A stretch of DNA of 64,000 nt from positions 1-64,000 of the forward strand of contig QOQW01000022.1 in NCBI GenBank assembly GCA_003327425.1. Reading direction: 5' to 3'. Below are positions 16,051 to 24,094 of this stretch, piece after piece (within the stretch, counting starts at the first letter, position 1; the number at the start of each line of letters is the position of its first letter). The notes under the pieces were generated by a model. The model searched no databases, was not told the DNA's origin, and saw nothing but the letters and a program-made list of their open reading frames with translations. Origin of the DNA: Candidatus Ozemibacter sibiricus. GTDB lineage: Bacteria > Muiribacteriota > Ozemobacteria > Ozemobacterales > Ozemobacteraceae. The position numbers and the translations under genes are program-made.

Positions 16051-17648
16051 TGGCTCAGGCCGCCAAGATCCTGGTCGTCGATGATGAACCCAGCGTGCGC
16101 TGGGCGTTCGAGAAAACGCTGAAGAAGGCGGGGTATGAAGTGGCCCTGGCCGAGACCGGCACCAAGGGCCTGGCCCTGTTCGAATCCTTCCAGCCGGATC
16201 TGACCCTGCTCGACATCCGGATGCCCGAGATGGATGGCCTGCAGGTCCTTGAACGGGTGCGGGGGATGCGGTCCGACGCCCAGGTCATCGTCATGACGGC
16301 CTACAGCGACATGGATACCACGGTCGCCGCCATGAAGCTCGGGGCCTACGATTTCCTGACCAAGCCGTTCAACATCGACGAGTGCCTGCTACTGATCGCG
16401 CGGGGGCTGGCCGCCCGACGGGCCGCCGCCGACCTGCCGGCCCAGACGGCGGTATCGACCACCGGCGGTCTCAAGGGCAACAGCCCGCCCATGCAGGAGG
16501 TCTACAAGCTGATCGGTCGGGTCTCGGCCGAGGATGTCACCGTGCTGGTCACCGGCGAATCCGGCTCGGGCAAGGAGCTGGTGGCCCAGGCCATCCATTA
16601 CAATTCCAATCGTTCCGCGAAACCCTTCTGGGCCATCAACTGCACGGCCATTACTGAGAGCCTGATGGAATCGGAGTTGTTCGGCTATGAAAAGGGGGCG
16701 TTCACTGGGGCGGTCGCGGCCAAGCCGGGGGTCTTCGAACTGGCGCAAGGCGGCACCCTGTTCCTGGATGAGATCGGCGACATGAGCCTGGAGATGCAGG
16801 CGCAACTGCTGCGGGTGCTCGAAGAGCGCCAGATCGTGCGGGTCGGCGGGAACAAACGGATCAAGGTCGATGTCCGCATCATCGCCGCCACCAACAAGGA
16901 TCTGCGCAAAGCCATCCAGGAAGGCCGGGTCCGGGAAGATCTCTACCACCGCATCAAGGTCATCGAGATCCGCCTGCCGCCGTTGCGCCAACGCCGGGAG
17001 GACATCCCGCTGCTGGCCCGCTATTTCATCGGGCAATACGCCAACCAGAAGAAGACGGTGCCCAAGGTGCTGTCGGAAGAAGCGATGGCCTGCCTGGTGG
17101 CCTACAACTGGCCGGGCAACGTCCGCGAGCTGAAGAACGTCATCGATCAGGTCTGCACCTTGACGCGCGACCAGATCATTCTGGTGGATCACCTCCCCCC
17201 TGAAATCCGGCGGGGGGCTCCCGCCTCGACGGGGCTTCCCGCCCGCAGCCCGGAACCTGGCGGGGAACCGCTGGCCAGGCCGACCGGACTGGCGGCCGCG
17301 GGGAGCAGCCCGGACGTCCTGCCCAAACCGGGGCCGGCGACGGGAGCGGTCCTGCCGCCAGGGGGGCCGGCCGAGCTGCCGCCGGCGACCACGCCTGTGG
17401 TGATCGGGGCCGCCGAGACGGTCGCCCCGGCGGGCGGTCTGCCTGAAGATCTGGTGGGGGCCCTGGTGGCGCGCGAGATCAAGGCGGGACGAGCCGGGGA
17501 AGTCTACGAGCACCTGATGGATCAGGTGGAGAAGGAGCTGCTGCGCCAGGCGCTCGCCCTGTTCAAGGGCAATCAGGTCCAGACCGCCAACTTCCTGGGC
17601 ATCACGCGGAACACGTTGCGGGCCAAGATCGAGAAATACGAACTCTGA
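16050..17648 (+). CDS. NtrC-type response regulator (sigma-54 activator)
   Basis: 532 residues with full three-domain layout. Receiver domain 1-125 has Asp55 in LLDIRMPEMDG as phosphoacceptor. The AAA+ domain (~145-390) has Walker A GESGSGKE (169-176), the sigma-54 contact loop GAFTGA (216-221), Walker B GGTLFLDEIGD and arginine region REDLYHRIKV. An unusually long Pro/Gly/Ala-rich linker (~390-470) leads to a C-terminal Fis-type helix-turn-helix (QVQTANFLGITRNTLRAKIEKY). It should activate sigma-54 promoters on phosphorylation, but no cognate histidine kinase is encoded here. Its ATG overlaps the preceding stop codon, so it may report on the pilT/MBL operon. Confidence 0.93.
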   Translation: MAQAAKILVVDDEPSVRWAFEKTLKKAGYEVALAETGTKGLALFESFQPDLTLLDIRMPEMDGLQVLERVRGMRSDAQVIVMTAYSDMDTTVAAMKLGAYDFLTKPFNIDECLLLIARGLAARRAAADLPAQTAVSTTGGLKGNSPPMQEVYKLIGRVSAEDVTVLVTGESGSGKELVAQAIHYNSNRSAKPFWAINCTAITESLMESELFGYEKGAFTGAVAAKPGVFELAQGGTLFLDEIGDMSLEMQAQLLRVLEERQIVRVGGNKRIKVDVRIIAATNKDLRKAIQEGRVREDLYHRIKVIEIRLPPLRQRREDIPLLARYFIGQYANQKKTVPKVLSEEAMACLVAYNWPGNVRELKNVIDQVCTLTRDQIILVDHLPPEIRRGAPASTGLPARSPEPGGEPLARPTGLAAAGSSPDVLPKPGPATGAVLPPGGPAELPPATTPVVIGAAETVAPAGGLPEDLVGALVAREIKAGRAGEVYEHLMDQVEKELLRQALALFKGNQVQTANFLGITRNTLRAKIEKYEL

Positions 17649-17667
17649 CCAACTCTGAGCAGGCGCG

Positions 17668-17702
17668 CCCGCGTGGGAGGGGATCTCCATCATCCCCGCG
17701 GG
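17668..17702. terminator. Hairpin between convergent genes
   Basis: GGGGAT (17679-17684) pairs with ATCCCC (17692-17697), extended by CCCGCG (17668-17673) with CGCGGG (17697-17702, sharing one base). It lies between the regulator gene (plus) and the HEAT gene (minus), which converge, and could end both. No T-run. Confidence 0.4.
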
Positions 17703-17762
17703 ACGGCCCAGGCCAGCGATGACCGGCGTCGCCCGCCGCGTCACCCGCGTGCTGTGGCGGGC

Positions 17763-18179
17763 TCAAGCCCCTGCCGTGGGCTTCTCCTTGAGGAAGGCGA
17801 GGAAGTTCTCGAGAATGCCGCGTTTCATGAGGAATTCCCACAGGTCGTTCTCATTGGGCGTGATGCGGGTGATGCCCTGCCGGAAGGGGTCGAAGACGAA
17901 ATAGGGGCCCAGGGAGATGCCTCGGGTGAGGTCGCGGCTGATGAGCATCGGAATGTTCATAGCCAGCTCGAAATTCTGCAGCAGCTTGGGGTCGATCGGG
18001 GCGGGGGTGGCTGGCATGAAATCGGCGACGCGCAGGGCGTTGGTGTCGGTGTGCTTGACGGCGAGGCGGTTGTCGGTCACGAAGGACAGGGCGCGCAGCA
18101 GGTCGGCCAGGTCTTTCATGGCCTGGTTGGCGAGGGGGCGCAGATCGGTCTGGGGGTCTTCGGTGACCGTCAGCGCCAT
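17763..18179 (-). CDS. C-terminal part of HEAT protein in shifted frame
   Basis: 138 codons from ATG 18179 to the stop at 17763: begins MALTVTEDPQTDLRPLANQA, continues LLRALSFVTDNRLAVKHTD and ends LENFLAFLKEKPTAGA. The composition is that of a real protein. No Shine-Dalgarno precedes the ATG, and it begins exactly where the upstream HEAT frame turns into Arg/Pro-rich nonsense. The most economical reading is that it is the C-terminus of the HEAT-repeat protein, separated by a one-base shift; an independent overlapping gene is the alternative. Confidence 0.6.
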   Translation of the reverse strand: MALTVTEDPQTDLRPLANQAMKDLADLLRALSFVTDNRLAVKHTDTNALRVADFMPATPAPIDPKLLQNFELAMNIPMLISRDLTRGISLGPYFVFDPFRQGITRITPNENDLWEFLMKRGILENFLAFLKEKPTAGA

Positions 18180-19431
18180 TCTGCAACTGGGCGTAGCGCT
18201 CCAGCGTCTGGTCGTTGAAATCGTTCTGGAGGCGATCGGCCAGCACCACCGGGAACAGGTCGTCCTTGCCGGCGGGCGGGGGAAAGGCGGGGGCCACGGT
18301 GCGCAGGAAATTGACGGGGTTGGTTTTGGCCAGCCCGAACCGCAGCACCTTGAAGCAAGCTCGGTCGAGGAAGGGATTCCGGTTGGCCACCGCGAAATAG
18401 CTGAGAATGAAGGGGAAGACCAGCAGGTCGGTGATCCGGGCATTGACTTCGCGCAGGCGTTCGAGGATCTTGCTCGGGTCGTCGAGGGGAAAATCGACGA
18501 GGAGAGGTTCGGTGAGGAAGCGGGGATAGGTGGCGAGGAACTCCTGGAAGGGTCCAGGGGGGCGGGCGCCGGGACCGGCCGCCCCCGCTTTCGCCGGATT
18601 CTCGCTCTGGATGCGGGCTACCAGGCGAGCGGCTTCCGAGTTGCCTTTCTGGGCGAGCAGGATGACCGCCCGTTTGCACAGGGCCGCGGTATCGGCATCG
18701 GCATGGGCGAGGTGGCGGTCGAGGATGGGCAGCAGATCAGGCCCGAGGAAAGAGGGCAGGAGCGTGCCGGCGAGCCGGCTCATGGCCTGGTCGCCGCAGG
18801 AGAACATGAAGTCGAGCGCTTCCAGGAGGTTGGGGCGGCTGATGTTGCTGATCAACTGGTAGGCTCGCATCTTGAGCTGAGGCGACGGGTCGAGGAGCGT
18901 CTTCAGGACGAGCGGGTAGAGGCAACCGAAGATGATGCTGAGGATGCCTTCCAGGGCGTCCTGGCGGATCTCCTCCGCCGGGTGCTCGATCAGTCGCAGC
19001 AGGACCGGGATATTGCCGGGCGAGGGATTCCGTCGCAGGATCTTGGCCACCAGGGTCAGGACCTCGGGGGAGGTCTCCTGGCCGCAGACCTGGCAGACCA
19101 GCTCGGCCAACCTGGCCGACCGGTGTTCGACCAGGCCTCGCAACGCCAAGATGCGGCTTTCGGTGGTCGAATGCTGGAGCAGGGCCAGGAGCTTCTCGGT
19201 GGGGACCTGGCTGCAGGTCGCCTGGAAATCCTGGAGTTTGCGTCGGACCTTGAGGGCCAGCCCCTGCAGGTCGGGTTCGGTTTCCCAGCCCAGGTATTCC
19301 TCGATCAGCGGAAGGGCTTCGATGCGGGCTTCATTGAAGATGATGGCGAGGGCCCGTTTGCGGATGGCGTTGTTGGGTTGCTGCAACGCCTGCCGGAGTT
19401 TGTCGAGGGAAACCTTTTCGGCGTCAGCCAT
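17851..19431 (-). CDS. HEAT-repeat protein, reading frame broken near its end
   Basis: In the frame shown, 526 residues from ATG 19431. Residues ~1-300 are helical repeats of HEAT/PBS-lyase type (PLIEEYLGWETEPDLQGLALKV, VLLRLIEHPAEEIRQDALEGI and TLLDPSPQLKMRAYQLISNI). A second part (about 300-417) contains FPFILSYFAVANRNPFLDRA and FPVVLADRLQNDFNDQ. After YAQLQN (about 18178) the frame yields Arg/Pro/His-rich sequence, while the next frame continues with protein-like sequence to 17763, so one base (an A at 18180) seems extra. Corrected, the product would be ~555 residues. Either a sequencing/assembly indel or a recent mutation. No enzymatic motif; likely a protein-interaction scaffold. Confidence 0.7.
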   Translation of the reverse strand: MADAEKVSLDKLRQALQQPNNAIRKRALAIIFNEARIEALPLIEEYLGWETEPDLQGLALKVRRKLQDFQATCSQVPTEKLLALLQHSTTESRILALRGLVEHRSARLAELVCQVCGQETSPEVLTLVAKILRRNPSPGNIPVLLRLIEHPAEEIRQDALEGILSIIFGCLYPLVLKTLLDPSPQLKMRAYQLISNISRPNLLEALDFMFSCGDQAMSRLAGTLLPSFLGPDLLPILDRHLAHADADTAALCKRAVILLAQKGNSEAARLVARIQSENPAKAGAAGPGARPPGPFQEFLATYPRFLTEPLLVDFPLDDPSKILERLREVNARITDLLVFPFILSYFAVANRNPFLDRACFKVLRFGLAKTNPVNFLRTVAPAFPPPAGKDDLFPVVLADRLQNDFNDQTLERYAQLQNGADGHRRPPDRSAPPRQPGHERPGRPAARPVLRDRQPPRRQAHRHQRPARRRFHASHPRPDRPQAAAEFRAGYEHSDAHQPRPHPRHLPGPLFRLRPLPAGHHPHHAQ

Positions 19432-19542
19432 GGCGGCAAAAGTGTAGCGTAACCCGCGCGGTCTGTAAAGACCGGCCACCGCCCAGCGGGCTGAAAAGGA
19501 GTACCTCCGGCAAAGGCGAGAGCTGGAGCCGACGCATCCGGG

Positions 19543-19571
19543 GGCATACGCTGGCATACGCGGGCATACGC
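19543..19571. repeat. Three tandem 10-bp repeats upstream of zinc-ribbon gene
   Basis: GGCATACGC occurs at 19543-19551, 19553-19561 and 19563-19571, that is three copies with a 10-bp period, one helical turn. They lie ~45 bp upstream of the -35 box of the plus-strand promoter and ~110 bp before the HEAT gene's start on the other strand. The spacing suits cooperative binding of a regulator to one face of DNA; function is inference. Confidence 0.55.
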
Positions 19572-19614
19572 GGGGAACACGTGGATTGACGGCGAATTTG
19601 GGCGATAGGCTGGT

Positions 19615-19643
19615 TTGACCGGTCGCGGGGGGTGTGCTAAGAT
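19615..19643 (+). promoter_or_regulatory. Promoter of the zinc-ribbon/GTPase pair
   Basis: TTGACC (19615-19620), 17-bp spacer, TAAGAT (19638-19643), 60 bp before the zinc-ribbon ATG. Good match to the sigma-70 consensus. Confidence 0.6.
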
Positions 19644-19703
19644 CCATCGTCCAGGATCCGTGCGCCATCCGCGGCAACGGACCCGATCATGCAGGAGAGA
19701 GCC

Positions 19704-19952
19704 ATGCCGATCTACGAGTTTATCTGTGAAGACTGCCAGAAGACCTTCGAAGTTCTGTGTTCCCTGAAAACCGACCTGTCCACCATCGTCTGCGAGCATT
19801 GTTCCGGGCGAAAGGTGGCCAAGAAGGTCAGCCGATTTGCCACGGGAGGAGGTACCAAGAGCCTCGACCTGGGCGGTGGCGGCCATGACCATGGGGGCGG
19901 CAGCTCCTGCGGGTCCTGCTCCACCCACTCGTGCGGCACCTGCGGCCATTGA
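19704..19952 (+). CDS. FmdB-type zinc-ribbon protein
   Basis: 82 residues. MPIYEFICEDCQKTFEVLCS, then VCEHCSGRKVAKKVSRF, is the FmdB/CxxC regulatory zinc-ribbon: CxxC at 11-14 region and CxxC ~19 residues later bind one zinc. The tail is Gly/His/Cys-rich (GGGGHDHGGGSSCGSCSTHS), with further CxxC pairs that could bind metal, typical of this family. AGGAGAG lies before the ATG. It precedes the GTPase gene by 66 bp on the same strand. FmdB proteins have been proposed as regulators; biochemical role unclear. Confidence 0.85.
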   Translation: MPIYEFICEDCQKTFEVLCSLKTDLSTIVCEHCSGRKVAKKVSRFATGGGTKSLDLGGGGHDHGGGSSCGSCSTHSCGTCGH

Positions 19953-20018
19953 GGTCCATGCTCCCGGTCGACGGCCGGGTGAAATCCATTCCAGGAAAGG
20001 AATAAAGGAACCACGTCT

Positions 20019-21359
20019 ATGTCAGCCATCAAGACCATCATCATGGGTGCGGCGGGTCGCGACTTCCACAATTTCAACATGGTCTATCGCGACAACCCCC
20101 AGTACGACGTGGTGGCGTTCACGGCCACCCAGATCCCCGACATCGAGGGCCGCTGCTATCCTGCCAGACTCGCCGGGAAGCAATACCCCAAAGGCATTCC
20201 CATCCATGCCGAAAGCGAATTGCTCGATCTGATCAAGAAATTCAAGGTGGACGAGGTCGTCTTCAGCTACAGCGATGTGCCGCATGAATATGTCATGCAT
20301 CACGCCTCGCGGGTGCTGGCGGCCGGCGCCTCCTTCAAGATGCTGGGCTATCATCCCACCGCCATCAAGGCCAAGGTGCCCGTCGTTTCCGTGTGCGCCG
20401 TCCGCACCGGCTCCGGAAAATCCCAGACCACGCGGCGGGTGGTCCGGCTGCTCAAGGGCATGGGCCTGAAGGTGGTCTCCATCCGCCACCCGATGCCCTA
20501 TGGCGATCTCGAGAAGCAGATCTGCCAGCGGTTCGCCGACTATGGCGATCTCGACAAGCACAACTGCACGATCGAGGAGCGCGAAGAGTACGAGCCGCAC
20601 ATCGACATGGGGGCGGTCATCTACGCCGGGGTCGACTACCAGGTGATCGTGGCCGAGGCCGAGAGGGAAGCCGATGTCATCGTCTGGGACGGCGGCAACA
20701 ACGATCTGCCCTTCCTCCAGAGCGATCTGAAGATCGTCGTGGCCGATCCCCATCGCCCCAACCACGAGTGCACCTATCACCCGGGCGAGGCGAATGTCTA
20801 TGCCGCCGACGTCATCGTCATCAATAAGATCGATTCCTGCTACCCCGATGATCTGCACACGGTCCGCGAGAACATCATGCGGATGAACCCGCACGCTCGC
20901 CTGGTCGAGGCGGCCAGCCCGATCTTCGTCGAGGGCGGGGACAAGATCCGGGGCAAGCGCGTCGTGGTGGTCGAAGACGGTCCCACCCTCACCCACGGGG
21001 AGATGACCTACGGCGCTGGGGTGGTGGCCGCGCAGCGCTACGGCGCCGCCGAAATCGTCGACCCCAAACCTTGCTTCGTCGGCACCATGGTCGAAACCCT
21101 TCAGAAATACCCCAACATCGGCGACATCATCCCCGCCATGGGCTATGGCAAGAAGCAGATGGCCGACCTCGAGAAGACCATCAATGCCGTCTCCTGCGAT
21201 CTGGTGGTGTCGGCCACGCCGATCGACCTCACCAGGGTCATCAAGATCAAGAAGCCGCACCTGCGCGTGCGCTACGAGCTGCAGGAGATCGGGGAACCCG
21301 GTCTGGACAGCATTTTGAAGGAATTCGCCGACCAGCACTTCGCCCGACGGAAGAAATAA
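20019..21359 (+). CDS. Cyclic 2,3-diphosphoglycerate synthetase-like GTPase
   Basis: 446 residues. An N-terminal NAD(P)-like Rossmann region (IIMGAAGRDFHNFNMVYRDN) is followed by a P-loop RTGSGKSQTTR (Gly131-Ser135, Lys134), a DGGNNDLPF Walker-B-like segment and VINKIDS, an NKxD base-specificity motif. This is the COG2403 family, named after archaeal enzymes that close 2,3-diphosphoglycerate into the cyclic osmolyte. Full-length compared with family. In bacteria the members' reaction is unproven. Start ATG 20019 has AGGAA upstream. Promoter-sharing with the zinc-ribbon gene suggests joint regulation. Whether cDPG is made depends on a 2-phosphoglycerate kinase elsewhere in the genome. Confidence 0.85.
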   Translation: MSAIKTIIMGAAGRDFHNFNMVYRDNPQYDVVAFTATQIPDIEGRCYPARLAGKQYPKGIPIHAESELLDLIKKFKVDEVVFSYSDVPHEYVMHHASRVLAAGASFKMLGYHPTAIKAKVPVVSVCAVRTGSGKSQTTRRVVRLLKGMGLKVVSIRHPMPYGDLEKQICQRFADYGDLDKHNCTIEEREEYEPHIDMGAVIYAGVDYQVIVAEAEREADVIVWDGGNNDLPFLQSDLKIVVADPHRPNHECTYHPGEANVYAADVIVINKIDSCYPDDLHTVRENIMRMNPHARLVEAASPIFVEGGDKIRGKRVVVVEDGPTLTHGEMTYGAGVVAAQRYGAAEIVDPKPCFVGTMVETLQKYPNIGDIIPAMGYGKKQMADLEKTINAVSCDLVVSATPIDLTRVIKIKKPHLRVRYELQEIGEPGLDSILKEFADQHFARRKK

Positions 21360-21442
21360 GGCTGGAATAGGCTGGTCGCGCTCGGCCGGAAGGGCGGTCT
21401 GGCCCTCGGGTCGGGCAGGCCGACCAATCTCTGCATCAATCG

Positions 21443-21472
21443 CACCGCCGGCGGGATCTCCCGCCGGCGGTG
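21443..21472. terminator. Perfect 13-bp hairpin
   Basis: CACCGCCGGCGGG (21443-21455), loop ATCT, CCCGCCGGCGGTG (21460-21472). It sits between the GTPase gene (plus) and iorB (minus), which converge, so it can serve both strands. A T-run is lacking on either side, but the stem is extremely stable. Confidence 0.6.
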
Positions 21473-21562
21473 CCGCGCTCTTCAGGATGTACCGATCTGG
21501 CGAGCGAGGGCCAGCCGGGTTGCGGCAGACCAGAGACGAGGCCCTGGCTCGTCAGGGGAGGG

Positions 21563-22165
21563 TCAGGGCGGGCTGTCGGGGCCAGCGCCGACGAGCCGGG
21601 AAAACAGCTCGAGGTTGCGAGCCAGGGTGGGGCCCTCCAGGAGGTCGGCGAGGGCGGCTTCGAGGTGGCGGGCGGTCAGGCCGGGCAGGACGCCGTGGCG
21701 GATCAGCCAGGCCATGACGGCCACGTTCTGCTGGCGGGGGTCGGGCAGATCTTCGACGAACACCCGGTGCAGGCGGGCCCGGCGTTCCTGGGCGGCGGTG
21801 GCCAGGATCTCGGGGGTGACGCGCGGGGCCTGGCCCAGTCGGACCGGCAGGGGCTGCCATTCGGCATCGTAGTAGACCAGCTGCCCGCCCGGGCGCAGAT
21901 GGGTCTGCAGGCCGCGCAGGGCTTCGTGGCGCTCGAGGGCGATGACGAGGTCGGCGCTGCCCTCGCGGACCAGCGGCGAGTGCGTATCGGGGCCGACCCG
22001 CAGGTGCGAGATGACCGTGCCGCCGCGCTGCGCCAGGCCATGGGTATCGACGCCGCGCACCTGGGTGCCGGCATGATCGAAGGCCCGCAGCAGCGCTTCG
22101 CTGAGTAGACCGATCCCCTGGCCGCCGACGCCGAGCATGTAGATGTCGAAGGTGGCGCTGGCCAT
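21563..22165 (-). CDS. iorB: Indolepyruvate oxidoreductase subunit beta
   Basis: 200-residue gamma/beta-type subunit of 2-oxoacid:ferredoxin oxidoreductase, whose family motifs are MLGVGGQGIGLLSEALLRAF (residues ~10-29), VDTHGLAQRGGTVISHLRVG and ADLVIALERHEALR. Together with IorA it oxidatively decarboxylates aryl pyruvates from aromatic amino-acid transamination to aryl-acetyl-CoA with ferredoxin reduction, in the cytoplasm. It lies 3 bases downstream of iorA and is co-transcribed. Length is normal for IorB. Confidence 0.92.
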   Translation of the reverse strand: MASATFDIYMLGVGGQGIGLLSEALLRAFDHAGTQVRGVDTHGLAQRGGTVISHLRVGPDTHSPLVREGSADLVIALERHEALRGLQTHLRPGGQLVYYDAEWQPLPVRLGQAPRVTPEILATAAQERRARLHRVFVEDLPDPRQQNVAVMAWLIRHGVLPGLTARHLEAALADLLEGPTLARNLELFSRLVGAGPDSPP

Positions 22166-22168
22166 GAT

Positions 22169-24043
22169 TCAGGCTTCCCCTTTCTTGCCGGGCTGGATGG
22201 CCTGCCGCGGACAGACGGGGCGGCAGGACCCGTCGCCGATGCACAGGTCGGGATGGACCCGCACCTTGCCCTCAGGCGTGAACTGGTAGCTGGGACAGGC
22301 GAAGGAGGAGATGCAAACCTTGGTCTGGTCGCAGGCCTCGGTCAGGCGCACGGGCGGCAGGCGCGGCTTGCCCTGACGCGCCTGCTCGCGAGTGAATTTC
22401 AGCATGCAGGGATGCCGCGCGATGACCGTTTTGAAGCCCGGAGTGGCCAGAGCTTGTTTGACCAGGGCGGTGAGGCGATCCTGCTGGTAGGTGTCGGTTT
22501 CGAGGATGGTCTTGACCCCGAGCCCTTCCAGGACCCGCCGAATGGGAATGGCCTCGACCGCCTCGCGGAAATTGCGCCCGGTGCCGGGATGGTTCTGATG
22601 GCCGGTCATGGCGGTGGTGCCGTTCTCCATGACGATCAGCGTGAAATCGTGGTGGTTGAACAGCGCGTTGATGATGCCGGGCAGGCCGGCATGGAAGAAG
22701 GTCGAATCGCCGAGGAAGGCCACCACCGGACGCTGGCGGTTGAAGAGGGCGAGGCCGGCGGCGGTGCCGCAGGAATGGCCCATGCAGAGCAGGACCTGCC
22801 CGATCTCGTACGGGGGAAGGAACCCGAGGGTGTGGCACCCGATGTCGGCCACGGTGATGGTGCCGGGGGGAAGCGCGGCCCGGATGGCCTGGAAGGCGGA
22901 GCGGTGGCCGCAGCCCGGGCAGAGCTGGGCCGGGCGAGGCGGGGCGGTGACGGTGGGCGGGGGCGGCGGGGGCGGCAGCAGATCCGGCCAGGCCCGCGCC
23001 AGGACGCGCGCGACCTTGTCGGGCGTGTATTCTCCCATCCAGTCGTCGGGATCGAGTTTGCCCAGGATGCGCACCGGCAGGCGGTGGTCGAAGGCCAGGG
23101 CTTTGATCTGCCCTTCGAGGAAATCGTCGAGTTCTTCGAGGATCTTGACCTCGTCGTGGGTCTGGAGGAATTCCAGGACCTTCTGGCGAGGCAGCGGGTG
23201 GACCAGGCCCAGTTTCAGGATATCGGGCCATTCCCGGGCGGCAGGGAGCACATCGAGCAGCGAAAGGTAGGGCAGGCCGGCGGTGATGATGCCGCGGCGT
23301 CGATTGCCATGGTTGGACAATTTTGTACAAATATGCGGGTCGAGCCGGCCGGGGAGGCGGCCCAGACGCTCCAGCGCCTGGCGCTTCAGGGGGAAGACCA
23401 GGCTGGTGATGGGAATATAGGGCCCGTTCTGGGGGGAGAACCGGGGCGTGTCGTCTGGCGGTGCGGGCTCCCAGGGGGCGAACGTCACTTTCTCCTTGCC
23501 GTGACAGACGTGGGTGGTCAGGCGCACGATCACGGCGGTCCGTTCGGCCCGGGCCAGGGCGGCGGCCGCCTTGAACATGGTGTAGACCTCGGTCGGCGAG
23601 GCGGGCTCGAGCACGGGAAGGTAGGCCAGGCGGGCCAGATGACGGTTGTCCTGCTCGTTCTGCGAGGAGTTGGCCCCGGGATCATCGCCCAAAACGATGA
23701 CCAGCCCGCCGGGCAGATTCATCAGGCCGAGCTGGACGAAGGTATCGGCCGCCACGTTGAGGCCGACGCTCTTGAAGAAGACGCAGGCGAGATGCCCGTT
23801 GAGGGCGGCGCCGAAGGCCACTTCGGTGGCCACCTTCTCATTGGTGGAGAACTCGAAATACAGCGGGCAGCGCTCGGCCGGCAAGGTTTGAATGGCGCTG
23901 GCGATCTCGGGGGTGGGCGACCCCGGATAGGAGGTGACCACCCGCACTCCCGATTCGATCATGGCCCGGACGATCGCGGTATTGCCCATCACGATCTCGC
24001 TGCCGCCGGCCGGGTTCAGCAGAACATCGGTCATCCGTTTCAT
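22169..24043 (-). CDS. iorA: Indolepyruvate oxidoreductase subunit alpha
   Basis: 624 residues. The N-terminal pyrimidine-binding domain has GNTAIVRAMIESGVRVVTSYPGSPTPE, the middle transketolase-like region, and the thiamine diphosphate domain contains CPGCGHR, GDSTFFHAGLPG and NGTTAMTGHQ. The C-terminal ferredoxin-like domain is altered: C571-x5-C577-x5-C583 and C601-x-x-Asp604-x-x-C607-x3-C611, where homologues have two CxxCxxC motifs. Each cluster motif has lost its second Cys (to Thr574 and Asp604), so cluster type or redox potential may differ. AGGAG lies 7 bases before ATG 24043. It functions with IorB in anaerobic aromatic amino-acid or aryl-acid metabolism. Confidence 0.92.
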   Translation of the reverse strand: MKRMTDVLLNPAGGSEIVMGNTAIVRAMIESGVRVVTSYPGSPTPEIASAIQTLPAERCPLYFEFSTNEKVATEVAFGAALNGHLACVFFKSVGLNVAADTFVQLGLMNLPGGLVIVLGDDPGANSSQNEQDNRHLARLAYLPVLEPASPTEVYTMFKAAAALARAERTAVIVRLTTHVCHGKEKVTFAPWEPAPPDDTPRFSPQNGPYIPITSLVFPLKRQALERLGRLPGRLDPHICTKLSNHGNRRRGIITAGLPYLSLLDVLPAAREWPDILKLGLVHPLPRQKVLEFLQTHDEVKILEELDDFLEGQIKALAFDHRLPVRILGKLDPDDWMGEYTPDKVARVLARAWPDLLPPPPPPPTVTAPPRPAQLCPGCGHRSAFQAIRAALPPGTITVADIGCHTLGFLPPYEIGQVLLCMGHSCGTAAGLALFNRQRPVVAFLGDSTFFHAGLPGIINALFNHHDFTLIVMENGTTAMTGHQNHPGTGRNFREAVEAIPIRRVLEGLGVKTILETDTYQQDRLTALVKQALATPGFKTVIARHPCMLKFTREQARQGKPRLPPVRLTEACDQTKVCISSFACPSYQFTPEGKVRVHPDLCIGDGSCRPVCPRQAIQPGKKGEA

Positions 24044-24094
24044 GGCATGCTCCTGCCCGGGTCAGGCCGGGCGCCGATCAGCGGGAACAAGGGC

